Assembly: GCA_963565915.1 (NCBI GenBank)
Contig: OY751486.1
Location: 2,790,001-2,854,000 of the forward strand
Reading direction: 5' to 3'
Origin: Entoloma clypeatum
Taxonomy: Eukaryota > Basidiomycota > Agaricomycetes > Agaricales > Entolomataceae
Length of the DNA: 64,000 bases
The translations under genes and the position numbers were made by a program. The notes below the pieces were generated by a model. The model had not been told where the DNA came from. It was given only the letters and a program-made list of their open reading frames with translations, and searched no databases. Below are positions 54,021 through 64,000 of this stretch, one piece after another; position 1 is the stretch's first letter, and every line of letters begins with the position of its first letter.

Positions 54021-55261
54021 TAAAGCCCAGTCAAAACAGAACCTGTTTTCTAAATCACCAAGATACCTGATTTGCATGACAACAATGATGTATTACTATC
54101 TATCAATCTATCAAATGTTCCTCTCCACCATGAACGCCTCAGATTCTGTTTATAACAACATCTGTCTGGACCACCTCAATGTCAAGCCTGATCAAAACAT
54201 TTTGTCTATCGCTGGGCTATTTGCTGCAATGACTGGTATTGTCCCCATTGTCCATGACATGTGTCCCACCTCTTGCATTACATACACTGGATCCTACTCC
54301 CAACTTGATCATTGTCTTTACTGCAATAAACAACAATACAAGCTGTCTCAGAATCCACATAATAGGAAGCAAGTCCCCCAGCAACAGTTCTATACTATAC
54401 CATTGGGTCTGCAGCTCCAGGTGTTATATTACACATGCAGCAAAATATGTTGGAGCAGATTTAGCTTGTTCAGGATTAATAGGAGCTGGAGCCTGAGGAG
54501 GCTGCCAATATGAAAGATCATCACCGTCAAACTGAGGTCTTTTGCAGTCTTCCCAAAAATTGCCAGCAGATCCATGTTTATAACAACTTCCACAAGGGTT
54601 GTGAATATCTGGAGGCTATTGACCAAGATGACATTGCTGAAGATGATATCGTTCTGATGTTTGGATGTTTGCAACAGATGGAGCCCAATTATATCAGGAT
54701 ATGAAATCTGATTGCTGGATGTATGTCTGGGGGGTTTTAAATCTCCCCATCATAATATGCTACAATAAGTGTTACATTCCTCCAGGTGGTGTTATTCCAG
54801 GATCAGAAAATCTGAAGGACTACTATTCCTTTTTTTCCCCAGGTTTTCATCATCTTGCCGGTTTTCAAAAGGAAAAGTTGGCAATTTGGGATGTGGAACA
54901 GAACACCATTTACAATTAGAAACCTTTCCTCCATGCAGAAACTGCAGATGGGCCAGTGAGTGTTTATTTTCTTGGACTGGCTGGACACCACAGTGGATAT
55001 CCCTGTTGCCTTGACTGTGGGGTTCATGATCGGCATAAGTCAGGTGTACCAACATACTACTCTGCACTTCAGCTTCACACAAATTACAACATTGCCCAAT
55101 GTACTCACCCAGATATTGATTACAGGTCCATCACCTGAAAAATACCATGACAATTTCATAATACTTCTCAAGTCACAAAATGCAACCAACTATCAAGAAA
55201 ACAGACAGGATACAGGGCTTTCTTCCCTCAGTCTCTTTCATGGTCTACTGTTGCATACATG
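54021..55261 (+). pseudogene. Plavaka/CACTA-like relic (duplicate)
   Basis: Same as 44640-45880 with the same stops and shifts. Confidence 0.65.
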
Positions 55262-55274
55262 TCTTCCCCTTCCA

Positions 55275-56026
55275 TCAGGTAGTCAACCTACACTGTATTG
55301 TAATTTACGGTCCAGTGAAGGCATACAGTGTATGGTAAATTACGGAAGCAGTGAATTCACTACAGCACTAGTGAACTCACCAGGGCGAACGGCAAATGCA
55401 CCACGGCAAATGGCGAAATAACCGGTGATGCAAAACTTTTTGCCGGCAACAAATATGACAGATCGGTGAATAACTCACCAGCAAAAGACACCACGGCAAA
55501 AAACCAGTGAACCACAGCGAAAAACGGCAAAAAAATGGCGACACGGTGACAGGCCATTGGTGAAAGCGAGTCTTGAGTGTCAGCAACACTGTAAATTAAA
55601 AGAACGATGCTAATGACAGATTGGCAAATAATTCACCAGCAAAAGACACCATGGCGAAAAACCGGCAACACGGCGACAGGCCATCGGCGAATTGATGATC
55701 CACCAGTGAAAGTGAGTCTTGAGTGTTGGCAACACTGTAAATTAAAAGAATGATGCTAATGACAGATCAGCGAATAATTCACTGGCGAAAGACATGACGG
55801 CAAAAAACCAGTGAACCACGGCAAAAAACTGGCGACACGGCGACAGACCATTGGCAAAAGCGAGCCCTGGGTATCGGCCACACTCCATATAGATACTAAG
55901 AACAGATTGGCGAATAATTCACCGGTGAAAGACACCACAGCAAAAAAACGGCGAACCATGGCAAAAAAAACAGCAAAAAACCGGCAACACGGCGACAGGC
56001 CATTGGCAAAAGTGCACCCGGCAAGT
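55275..56026 (+). repeat. 35-bp doublet and satellite (duplicate)
   Basis: Same as 45894-46645. Confidence 0.75.
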
Positions 56027-56780
56027 ATGCTCCATGTGTGTCTAATGGTGGTTCCCCATCCTGTATCGCCTCCCATGCATGCCTGTTGCCATTCTCATGT
56101 CTTGGGTATCATTTCTTGCGCCATGCTGCCATTCCTCATGTGTGTACTGCTATTTATTCCTCCCAGTGTCCCACTGTTCATGCATGTCCTGCCATTCTCA
56201 CATGTTCTGCACTGTTCCCCCACTGGGTCTCATCTGCCGTAGTCCCGCTGTTCTCGTGTCTTGTCAGTGGGCTGCTTCTGACATGAGGTTGGGGTGCATA
56301 CCTATATAGGGGGGTCAGTGGCCCTTGTTTGAACAGAAGGAGGAGGGACAAGAAGGGAGGTGGAAGTGATGGGGGAAGGCAGGAAGACACACGAGAACAG
56401 TGAGGAAATGGTACAGAACACATGCGAAAACGGCATAACATGCACGATTTAAAAAAAAAAATGGCAGGAGGCATGCGAGAAATGGCACCCGAGATGCCAG
56501 AACACTCGCCAGAACAGTGAGGCCATGCAGGAATGGCAGGGCGACATGGAGACACATCAAAAATGTCTATGTATTCATCTGGCATTATTATCATATGGTC
56601 AATAAATCTATAGATGGTTGTATAGAGTGTATCAGATGTACATCTACTTGATACAAAAAGTTCCAAGGGAATCCATGCCATGTGGAAGACTGGCGATAAG
56701 ACTTTGTCCAAAATATGTCTCAGAATCCCACATGCATAACAATGACAGTGTTGGGAATGAAATCATGTTTTCTACATTTT

Positions 56781-57606
56781 CCACTCCATGAGCTACAAAT
56801 ATGCTTGTTAAGTAATAGATATATGCCTATGAACTCATGAAAAGTATATATACAGGTGGATACTCAAACTATATATAATAGAGAATTTGTATTCTGAAAT
56901 GAGAGATCAAAACACAGGCAAAATCATGATGCAACAGCCTGAGTGCATCATAGGTTTCTCCAAACACCAAAACCAATGTTTTTCTCCTTTCTCCTTTCCA
57001 CAACCACTTTAGTCCACATGAACTGTTTGTATACCATTGAAACATTGTATGTAAACCTCCTCAGACCATTCAACTAAAGTTCAAAGACTTGATAAGGTGA
57101 ATATGAGCAAAATAGGTTGAAAGTTTTAGCAAAAAACTTTATTTCAGCTTTGGATTCTCCAGATTAAGGGGATCTCAGCACACCTCCATTTTTCAAATTT
57201 GGTTCATTCCTTAGAGAGATATGAGACCCCCCCCAAATGTGCACATTTGATTATTTCTATCATATCTGGACTCCTAAAAATTATACAAAGTGTGTCGCAA
57301 TGTGAATACATATGTGGTCATGAGTCCTACTGCTTCAAACTATTATTAAATCATCAGGAAGGCACTGTGCATGCCTGCACGATGTCTTTCATGCATTGTT
57401 TGCTATTATTTGGTTCAGACCATGAGACCTCTATAACTTGGAATCCATGGCAAAATGTCTTAAAATAAATATATACTTGATGATACAACATGCTCTCATA
57501 CCTAACTGATATAGTAGAAAAGTTTACTTGTTCCTGTGTAGAGATAATAAGAAGGATGTGGGAGATTTGTTTACATGTATTTGACATGTCTGATGCATGT
57601 GTGTCC
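56781..57606 (+). repeat. Dispersed repeat R1 (duplicate)
   Basis: Same as 47400-48225. Confidence 0.5.
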
Positions 57607-58351
57607 TCTCTTTTGCTGGTGAATTATTTGCCGATCTGTCATTAGTATCTATATGGGGTGTGGCTGATACCCAGGGCTGTGATTTCTTTCGCTGGTGAAT
57701 TATTTGCCGATCTGTCATTAGCATCGTTCTTTTAATACTAATGACAGATCAGCCAATATTTCACTGGTGAAAGACACCACAGCGAAAAACCGGCGACATG
57801 GCAACAGGCCATTGGTGAAAGCAAGTCTTGAGTGTCGGCAACACTGTAAATTAAAAGAATGATGCTAATGACAGATTGGCAAATAATTCACCAGTGAAAG
57901 ACATCATGGCAAAAAACCAGGGAACCATGGCAAACCACGGCAAATAACCGGCGACACAGCGACAGGCCATCAGCAAATTGATGATCCACTGGCGAAAGCG
58001 AGCGCCTGGGTATCAGCCACACTCCATATACATTTACAGTGTCGCCAACACTCAAGACTCACTTTCACCAATGGCCTGTCGCTGTGTCACCCGTGTTTCG
58101 CGGTTTTTTGCCATGGTTTGCTGGTTTTTCGCTGTGGTGTCTTTCACCAGTGAAATATTTGCCAATCTGTTGTTAGTATGTATATGGAGTGTGGCCAATA
58201 CCCAGGGCTCGCTTGCACTGGTGGATCATCAATTTGCCGATGGCCTGTCGCTGTGTCGTCGGTTATTTACCATGGTTCACCATGGTTCCCTGGTTTTTTG
58301 CCATGATGTCTTTCACTGGTGAATTATTTGCCAATCTGCCATTAGCATGTG
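57607..58351. repeat. Inverted satellite (duplicate)
   Basis: Same as 48226-48970. Confidence 0.7.
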
Positions 58352-58653
58352 CTTCCATTGGGTTTCCCTAGAGATTCTATATAGGCACCAACACTCAATC
58401 TAGGCAAGCTACTTCCTTCTCTTTGGATGGGAAAGTTTGACTGTGTGTGAACAGATTCACTTCACCACTGGATGTGGGCTGTTTTTTGCAACAAAAATAG
58501 GTGGATTCAGCATGGGGCTCTTGTTGCTGTAAGGGCAACCTTATGATCCAAGACTTGAACTCAGATGCTTGAAAGGGAAATCCAAAGTTTTAGATTGAGC
58601 AGTCCAATAAGTAATACAACACATACCTTGCAAGGGAAATCCAAAGAGAAAGT

Positions 58654-59319
58654 TCAAAGGATTCCCCTGCAAGCTAGTTGAATAAATAGTAAAGTGAGAT
58701 ATGAAATAATAGATAAAATGAGACATATGAATGGTGAGCAATAATCAGGAGTAGGGATGGGGGATGAATGGAAACAGGATGAATGGTAATACCTGCAATC
58801 CAAGGTGCGGAACGCGCTGGAGGGGGCCTTGGGGACAACACTCACCAGATACGCTCTTTGCTGATCTTTCATCTTTTCCGAGACCCTGTGGAGGGCAGTC
58901 GGGCGGTCCCCGTGCGCATCCATAGAATTAGTCTGCAACCTGCACTGTGGCGTGGCACGTGCAAAGTGAAACCAAATGGACTGTCTCACACTACGGTTAG
59001 TATAGAGAATTCTCTGGAATCGGGGAATTGGGGAGCGCGGTGAGGTTCCAAAGCACGGCAAGTGATGTACGTACCCAACGAGGTATGTTTTTGTTCTGTT
59101 TTTCATGGAGAGATGGCTTCGGATTCGGTGACGTGTGGTAGTACCATTGGCGGCATGGGGAACTCGGCAGAACCTGCCAACAGTTTCATTTGTAAAAATA
59201 ACTGATGGTTCGACGTACTTGAATCTCAGATCCAGGTGCACAAGGGGAAATGCGCGACAGGCGGCGAGGCGCGCAGTGCTGGTAGACGAGGAATAGGCCT
59301 GGGGCCCGGGGAAGTCCAT
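58654..59319 (-). CDS. Hypothetical gene or captured exons (duplicate)
   Basis: Same as 49273-49938. Confidence 0.35.
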   Translation of the reverse strand: MDFPGPQAYSSSTSTARLAACRAFPLVHLDLRFKYVEPSVIFTNETVGRFCRVPHAANGTTTRHRIRSHLSMKNRTKTYLVGYVHHLPCFGTSPRSPIPRFQRILYTNRSVRQSIWFHFARATPQCRLQTNSMDAHGDRPTALHRVSEKMKDQQRAYLVSVVPKAPSSAFRTLDCRYYHSSCFHSSPIPTPDYCSPFICLILSIISYLTLLFIQLACRGIL

Positions 59320-59663
59320 CGCAGGCTCTGATATATCAAGCCCTTTGATATATCAGACCTATAACTACAGCCCCTGACATCAGGAAAAAGCCACTTGAGT
59401 ATATAGCCCTACATAGATGTGGTAGCCAAGTGTAGCTTCATATACAAGTCCCCATTACATAGTGATCGGTAGCTCACAGCCAAGCTACTGTAGCTCTCCA
59501 TAGCTGTCCATACCTGCCCATACCTGTCTGTCAAGCTACCAGTGCAACATATCAATTCATATTTTAGATACTTATCAATACAAGGAATGGATGCTCAAAA
59601 TCAAATATATTGGTGCAAAATTATTTACATACAATGGCTACTATATAATGAGAAGCTAAGGAA

Positions 59664-60531
59664 GCATGGGTTGAGAAGAGCCCGTTGGGCAGAAGGGACG
59701 CCGTTGGGCATGAGGGGCGGCCTTTGGGCTTGAGAGAGGGCCGTTGGGCAGAAGTGGTGACGAGAGGACGCCGTTGGGGGTGGAGGAAGGCCATTGGGGG
59801 TGGAGGAAGGCCATTGGGGGCGAGAAGAGCCCGTTGGGCAGAAGGGATGCTGTTGGGCATGAGGGGCAGCCATTGGGAATGAGAGATGGCCGTGGGGCAC
59901 ATGTAATGGACACCGTTTGGCACAAGTGATGGCCTTTGGGCTCAAGAGAGGGCCGTTGGGCAGAAGTGGTGACGAGAGGACGCCAATGGGGGCAGAGGAA
60001 GGCTGTTGGGGGCGAGAAGAGCCCATTGGGCAGAAGGGACACTGTTGGGCATGAGGGGCAGCCATTGGGAATGAGAGGTGGCTGTGGGGCACGAGTAAGG
60101 GTCGCCATTGGGCGTATTGGTGGCCGTTGGGCATGAGAGGTGGCAATTGGGCACCAGTGGTGACCAGAGGAGGGTTGAGCATGAGTAGTGGAGGCTGTTG
60201 GCAATGAGAGGGCGCCGTTGGGCATGAGCAATGAGTTGGGCACTAGTGGTGATGAGAGGACACCGTTGGGGGCAAGAAGAGGCCGTTGGGCAGAAGGAAC
60301 GCGCATTGGGCGTGAATGGCAGCCGTTGGGCAAAAGTGGTGACGAGAGGACACCGTTGAGAATGAGGATGCCGCTGGGCGCACCGTTGGGCAGAAGAGAC
60401 GTTGTCGGGCATTGACAGTGACCACAGGTCATGAGAGGTGGCAGTTGGGCACCAGTGGGGGCGCGAGAAGAGGCCGTTGGGCACGAGAGGATGCCATTGA
60501 GCAGAGGTGGCTGTTGGGTGTGAGTCGAGGT
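59664..60531 (+). repeat. 20-bp-unit minisatellite (duplicate)
   Basis: Same as 50283-51150. A long minisatellite inside the overlap may have contributed to the assembler not merging the contigs. Confidence 0.85.
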
Positions 60532-60916
60532 CGTGTTGAGGGAGAAATGGGAGGGACAGAGTGGTGGGCTGAGAGCAAGATCGATTCCGTAACCACAGAA
60601 ACCTGAACAACAAACTTAAACTCGGTGAATTCCGGCGGAGGTTGAAATGACTTCGACAATTTTTGCTCGTTTCGAGTCCAAAGTAATTGGTTAGCTGCTG
60701 TTCAATTTCTTCATGTGTACCATGTAGAATAAGTAAAAATTTACCTACATCTCATCCTCTGATGTTGAGTGATCTTGCTGGGAATACTTTTCTATTAAAA
60801 TATATGGAACTTGTACCATGTGCTACTAAAAGCTATGGAGCTCGCACCACATGCTACAGGATACTATCAAGCACTATTGTGATCTATGGACTCATGGCCA
60901 CAGCTACCGTAGCTAC

Positions 60917-61221
60917 TGTTGAAACTTTTCCCATCACGTAGATTAAGATTAGATCACATCACGTGACCATTACATATCTTCCTTACATACTTGTTTGGTT
61001 GGTACAAACAGTAGTACGGTATATAAGACCAGGAAACTGTCAATATCAACAAGTTGTCTCTTGACTCTTAACCAGCTCCATCGCTCTTACCAGCCTCAAC
61101 CGCTCTCACCAGCCCCACCCTTCTCAATCAAGTAAGTGACTAGAACGGTAGAGTAGAGTACTTCCACTGTAGCTGTGTTGCTCAGTACATCTGCGGCTAG
61201 CGCCCAGGTGGAACTTCAACA
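60917..61221 (+). repeat. 5' LTR of copia-2
   Basis: 305 bp with 7-bp inverted ends TGTTGAA...TTCAACA, TATATAAG at about 61020, and short CCAGC-C repeats near the likely R region. The 3' LTR lies beyond the window, so identity and target duplication cannot be checked. Confidence 0.85.
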
Positions 61222-61236
61222 GGTTATGGGCCCCGG
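61222..61236 (+). other. copia-2 primer-binding site (half-tRNA type)
   Basis: GGTTATGGGCCC directly after the LTR is nearly complementary to the anticodon stem-loop of initiator tRNA-Met (loop CUCAUAA), with one G-U pair. Drosophila copia and yeast Ty5 prime from such a cleaved half-tRNA. The deleted copia has the related GGTTATTGGGCCCC at 32147. About 350 bases of untranslated leader follow. Confidence 0.6.
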
Positions 61237-61586
61237 ATAGCAGAGGGACTTGGGAAATGCTGGCAACAGCGAGTACCTGCCCACTCTACCCTGGTTGGGA
61301 AAGAACCGATCGAAAGATCTAGGTTCTGAGTCTTACTTCTTCACATATGAACCTGGGAACGTCATTACGACAAGTACCTGTCATGAGACGTCCCTAAGGG
61401 GATTGACCTAGTACACTCCATGTGGAAAGCGTTGATCGCACCTTATACGTTTCTGACATATAAAGGGTTTTCCTGTGACCACTATTCCTAAAGGGAATAT
61501 GTCATAAGGAATCATTTAATTGTTTTCTTAAATCATATTCATAACACATCACTGATTGGGAACCCTTTTTTAGATTCATCTAAAAA

Positions 61587-64000
61587 ATGTCTACCTCTCG
61601 CTCTGCCCTCGACATCATCACCGCCTTTGACGGCATTGACTACCAGAGCTGGGCCGAGAAAATGAAGTCTTACCTCCTCCATCAAGGAGTCTGGCGCATC
61701 GTCTCTGGCGACATCACCCGTCCCGACATCGCCGACTTCACCACTACGGTCTCCACTCACGATCCCACCGATGCGCTGGTTACCACTGTTGACCAGCCCG
61801 GCTTCCGCAAGGAAGAAAAAGCCTGGATCAGGGACGACGACATAGCTCTCGGGGCGATACGCCTGAAGGTCTCTGAGGCGATCAGACGCCACATCAAAGA
61901 CAGCACCTCGGCGCTTGATGCATGGGAAACGTTGAAAGATGCCTACTCCAAGGTATCCCCGGCTGTCATCTTCGGCGACTTCAAGGCCGCAGCCACCTAC
62001 AAACTGTCTGGACGTGACCCCGTGCCCGAAATCGAACGCCTGGGGTCCCTTTTTGCCCGGCTCGCCGATTCGAACTTTATCGTCCCCGATCTGATGCAGG
62101 CAATGATCCTGGCCAATGCGATTCCCGACGCCTGGTCCTCACTCTCCACCGCCCTTTTCCAGGTCTATGACGCCGACGATTTCACCTACAAAGCCGTCGC
62201 CGAGAGCATCATCTCTGAATACCGGCGCAAGTACTCGATCGGGTCTACTCGTACGTCCAATGAGCAGGCCAAGAAAATTTCCGGGACAAAGCGAAAGGGG
62301 CAGGACCCCAAATGGGAAAAGCAGCAAAAGCCGAGTACCTCGCAGAACGACGCTGACGAGCAGCCTAACTCGACCGACCCTAGTACCGCTTCCGAAAAGA
62401 AGAAGGGAAAAGGACGCTGGCGCAATCAGAAGAAAAGCGCCAACACTGCGGACAACACGTCCGACCATATTGAAGAAACGGTTGAGTTCGCTGCTCCCGC
62501 CATTCATTTTCCTCCTCTTCCGACGCCGTCCTTCACCACCATCACTGGCCACGGGAAAATATTAAGTACCGCCCAGCCCGACTCCCAGAGGATGCAGTCT
62601 CTGCTGCAGCGGATGAATCCACCTCCGTCACAGTATACCGGACAGACTCCTAGAATGTCGTCAGCGTGGAAAAAGAACGAGAAGGTTAGGAAACTCGCCC
62701 AAGAAATCGGCGCCCGACCCTCTGGGTCAAATCTTCGTATCCTGGATACCATCATCCCGGATGTTGACGAAAGGCCATCCAAGCAGCGTCGAGTCACTCC
62801 GCCGCTGGATCAAACCCTCAGCCGCATGGACATTGACCATCAGAGCGAGCGTATGGGGCCGGACCAATTCGAAGATGGGCTTATTGAACTTGACAGTTCG
62901 TCATCTTCCTCTCCTGAATCTGACCAATTAAGGAAAGCTAATAACACCTCCTTACAGACGTGTAAAATATTAGCTAGTACTAGTGCAGAATGTATGGATC
63001 ATATTGACAACGATCTATATAAAAAATATACAAAGCACTTTGCGTCATGCACACACTGTAAGGAGAAAGAACGCGCACAATGGATCTTAGACTCCGGTGC
63101 CTCATTACACTTTACCCATGAGTTCAAGGACTTCGCGTACTACAGGCCTCTTAAGGCTAAGCGATTTGTCCAAACAGCTGAAAAGGGAAAGAAACTGGAA
63201 ATTCTCGGAGTTGGGGCCGTTCCAGTACGGCATACCCTAAATGGGGAAGTAAAAACCCATCTTCTCCGACCTGTATTCTACATTCCGGACATGGACACAC
63301 GCCTATTGTCCCTAGGCGTCTTCCTTAATCACGGTTACAAAGTAGATGGAATGCGTGGAGAAATCAACATCTCCAAAGGACAGAACAAAATACAGTTCTC
63401 GCCTCACATTCTCGGACAAACCATTTATTGGTTAGACACTGAAATACGCTATGACCAAATCCACGCGATCTCTAGCGAAATCACTGTCGAAACCTGGCAT
63501 AAACGCCTTGGCCACCCAAATGACCAAGCGCTCAATAAGATTCCCACCAGTACCAAAGGAGTACCCAAAACGTTAGTACGTGAGAAATCAGAGGAAAGCT
63601 ACACGGGGTGTCTAAAAGGGAAAATGCTGAATCAATCTTATCCTAACTCGATGACGAGGGCTGTCAAACCCTTTGATTTGATCCATTCGGATTTGAAGCA
63701 GATATCCACGGCATCGTACCATAAGTACAAATATTTCCTTACCTTTTTGGACGATTTTTCATCCCATGTCTGGGTCGTCTTGCTTAGGAAGAAGTCAGGC
63801 GCCATCACGGCGCTGAAACAATTCCTTGCGATGATCCAGAATCAATTTGCCGCTACCCCTAAAAAGTGGCGGGTTGATGGAGGTGGAGAATTTGACGAAT
63901 ACAAGGATGTACTTGCCAATCATGGAATTCTGATCGACGTCACACTCCCATATCAGCATCAGCAGAATGGTAGAGCAGAACGGATAAATCGAACTCTGTG
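61587..64000 (+). CDS. copia-2 gag-pol, open to the window edge
   Basis: From ATG 61587 the frame is open for 804 codons and leaves the window without a stop. The gag (DYQSWAEKMKSYLLHQGVW near residue 18; SPAVIFGDFKAAATYKLS near 130) has a basic Lys/Gln/Ser linker but no CCHC zinc knuckle. Protease: WILDSGASLHFTH, with Asp at residue 502. Pre-integrase zinc finger: WHKRLGHPND...YTGCLKGK, where one expected Cys is Tyr (residue 672, codon 63600-63602). Integrase core: IHSDLKQI (Asp 702), RVDGGGEF (Asp 764), QQNGRAERINRTL (Glu 798). RT and RNase H would follow outside the window. It makes the particle and the enzymes for reverse transcription and integration. Apart from the zinc-finger change it looks intact. 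Confidence 0.93.
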   Translation, partial: MSTSRSALDIITAFDGIDYQSWAEKMKSYLLHQGVWRIVSGDITRPDIADFTTTVSTHDPTDALVTTVDQPGFRKEEKAWIRDDDIALGAIRLKVSEAIRRHIKDSTSALDAWETLKDAYSKVSPAVIFGDFKAAATYKLSGRDPVPEIERLGSLFARLADSNFIVPDLMQAMILANAIPDAWSSLSTALFQVYDADDFTYKAVAESIISEYRRKYSIGSTRTSNEQAKKISGTKRKGQDPKWEKQQKPSTSQNDADEQPNSTDPSTASEKKKGKGRWRNQKKSANTADNTSDHIEETVEFAAPAIHFPPLPTPSFTTITGHGKILSTAQPDSQRMQSLLQRMNPPPSQYTGQTPRMSSAWKKNEKVRKLAQEIGARPSGSNLRILDTIIPDVDERPSKQRRVTPPLDQTLSRMDIDHQSERMGPDQFEDGLIELDSSSSSSPESDQLRKANNTSLQTCKILASTSAECMDHIDNDLYKKYTKHFASCTHCKEKERAQWILDSGASLHFTHEFKDFAYYRPLKAKRFVQTAEKGKKLEILGVGAVPVRHTLNGEVKTHLLRPVFYIPDMDTRLLSLGVFLNHGYKVDGMRGEINISKGQNKIQFSPHILGQTIYWLDTEIRYDQIHAISSEITVETWHKRLGHPNDQALNKIPTSTKGVPKTLVREKSEESYTGCLKGKMLNQSYPNSMTRAVKPFDLIHSDLKQISTASYHKYKYFLTFLDDFSSHVWVVLLRKKSGAITALKQFLAMIQNQFAATPKKWRVDGGGEFDEYKDVLANHGILIDVTLPYQHQQNGRAERINRTL

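Larger units (their letters stand above)
52459..61640 (+). repeat. Second copy of 43078-52258 (likely artefact)
   Basis: Every feature of 43078-52258 recurs at an offset of 9381 bases. All translated frames are identical, and the only difference I found is one T near 61627. It begins inside the Tc1 transposase and ends inside the copia-2 gag, that is, exactly at the two sides of the gap. Confidence 0.95.

Noticed and set aside
43078..61640. True segmental tandem duplication
   Set aside because: The boundaries coincide with the assembly gap and the copies show practically no divergence; an unmerged overlap is simpler. Kept as a testable finding.
61539..62797. Minus-strand and alternate-frame open frames over the copia-2 gag
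   Set aside because: Shadows of the continuous plus-strand gag-pol frame, which has the copia motifs.

Overview
This is a stretch of nuclear DNA from a filamentous basidiomycete, most likely an Agaricomycete. The evidence is the short GT-AG introns of 40-100 nt, two KDZ transposase genes (CxC1-type and CxC2-type), a Helitron, a Plavaka/CACTA-like relic, a chromodomain Ty3 element and two Ty1/copia elements, a combination typical of mushroom-forming fungi. I see no housekeeping gene, tRNA or rRNA. Essentially everything is transposon or transposon-companion sequence, often nested. The species cannot be named from the sequence.

Layout. 0.3-4.8 kb: Helitron Rep/helicase gene (minus) with frameshifts. 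5.7-7.7 kb: small relics (dispersed repeat, copia RNase H scrap, a 503-bp hAT-like MITE, an LTR relic). 8.0-11.1 kb: a 20-bp-unit minisatellite at two loci, a decayed gene of family A, and dispersed repeats. 11.18-18.12 kb: a young, complete Ty3/gypsy chromodomain element (368-bp LTRs, 5-bp target duplication) whose pol is split by an inverted solo LTR of its own family. 18.6-31.1 kb: a block of companion genes around a CxC2-type KDZ transposase: B' fragment (-), C (+), B (-), KDZ (+), A (+). Gene A is itself split by a solo LTR. 31.05-36.6 kb: gene D (-), split by a young, internally deleted copia element (31.71-35.23 kb). 38.0-41.2 kb: CxC1-type KDZ transposase pseudogene (-). 41.9-42.3 kb: tandem repeat. 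42.6-44.0 kb: intact Tc1/mariner element. 44.6-45.9 kb: Plavaka-like relic. 46-51.2 kb: satellites and the 20-bp minisatellite. 51.5 kb on: the 5' part of a second copia element.

The 200-N run at 52259-52458 lies exactly between two essentially identical 9.18-kb blocks (43078-52258 and 52459-61640). This looks like an unmerged overlap of two contigs, not a biological duplication. After the second block, the copia gag-pol frame runs open to the window edge.

Three signals cut across the features. (1) Broken reading frames carry almost only TGA stops, usually where arginine (CGA) is expected, and the single difference between each LTR pair is a CpG transition; this fits CpG methylation and deamination of repeats. 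(2) A short motif, TTCGCCGGTGA and relatives, has multiplied in exons, an intron and intergenic satellites on both strands. (3) Families A, B and C surround the KDZ transposase, and degraded copies of A and B lie nearby, suggesting that they may travel together.
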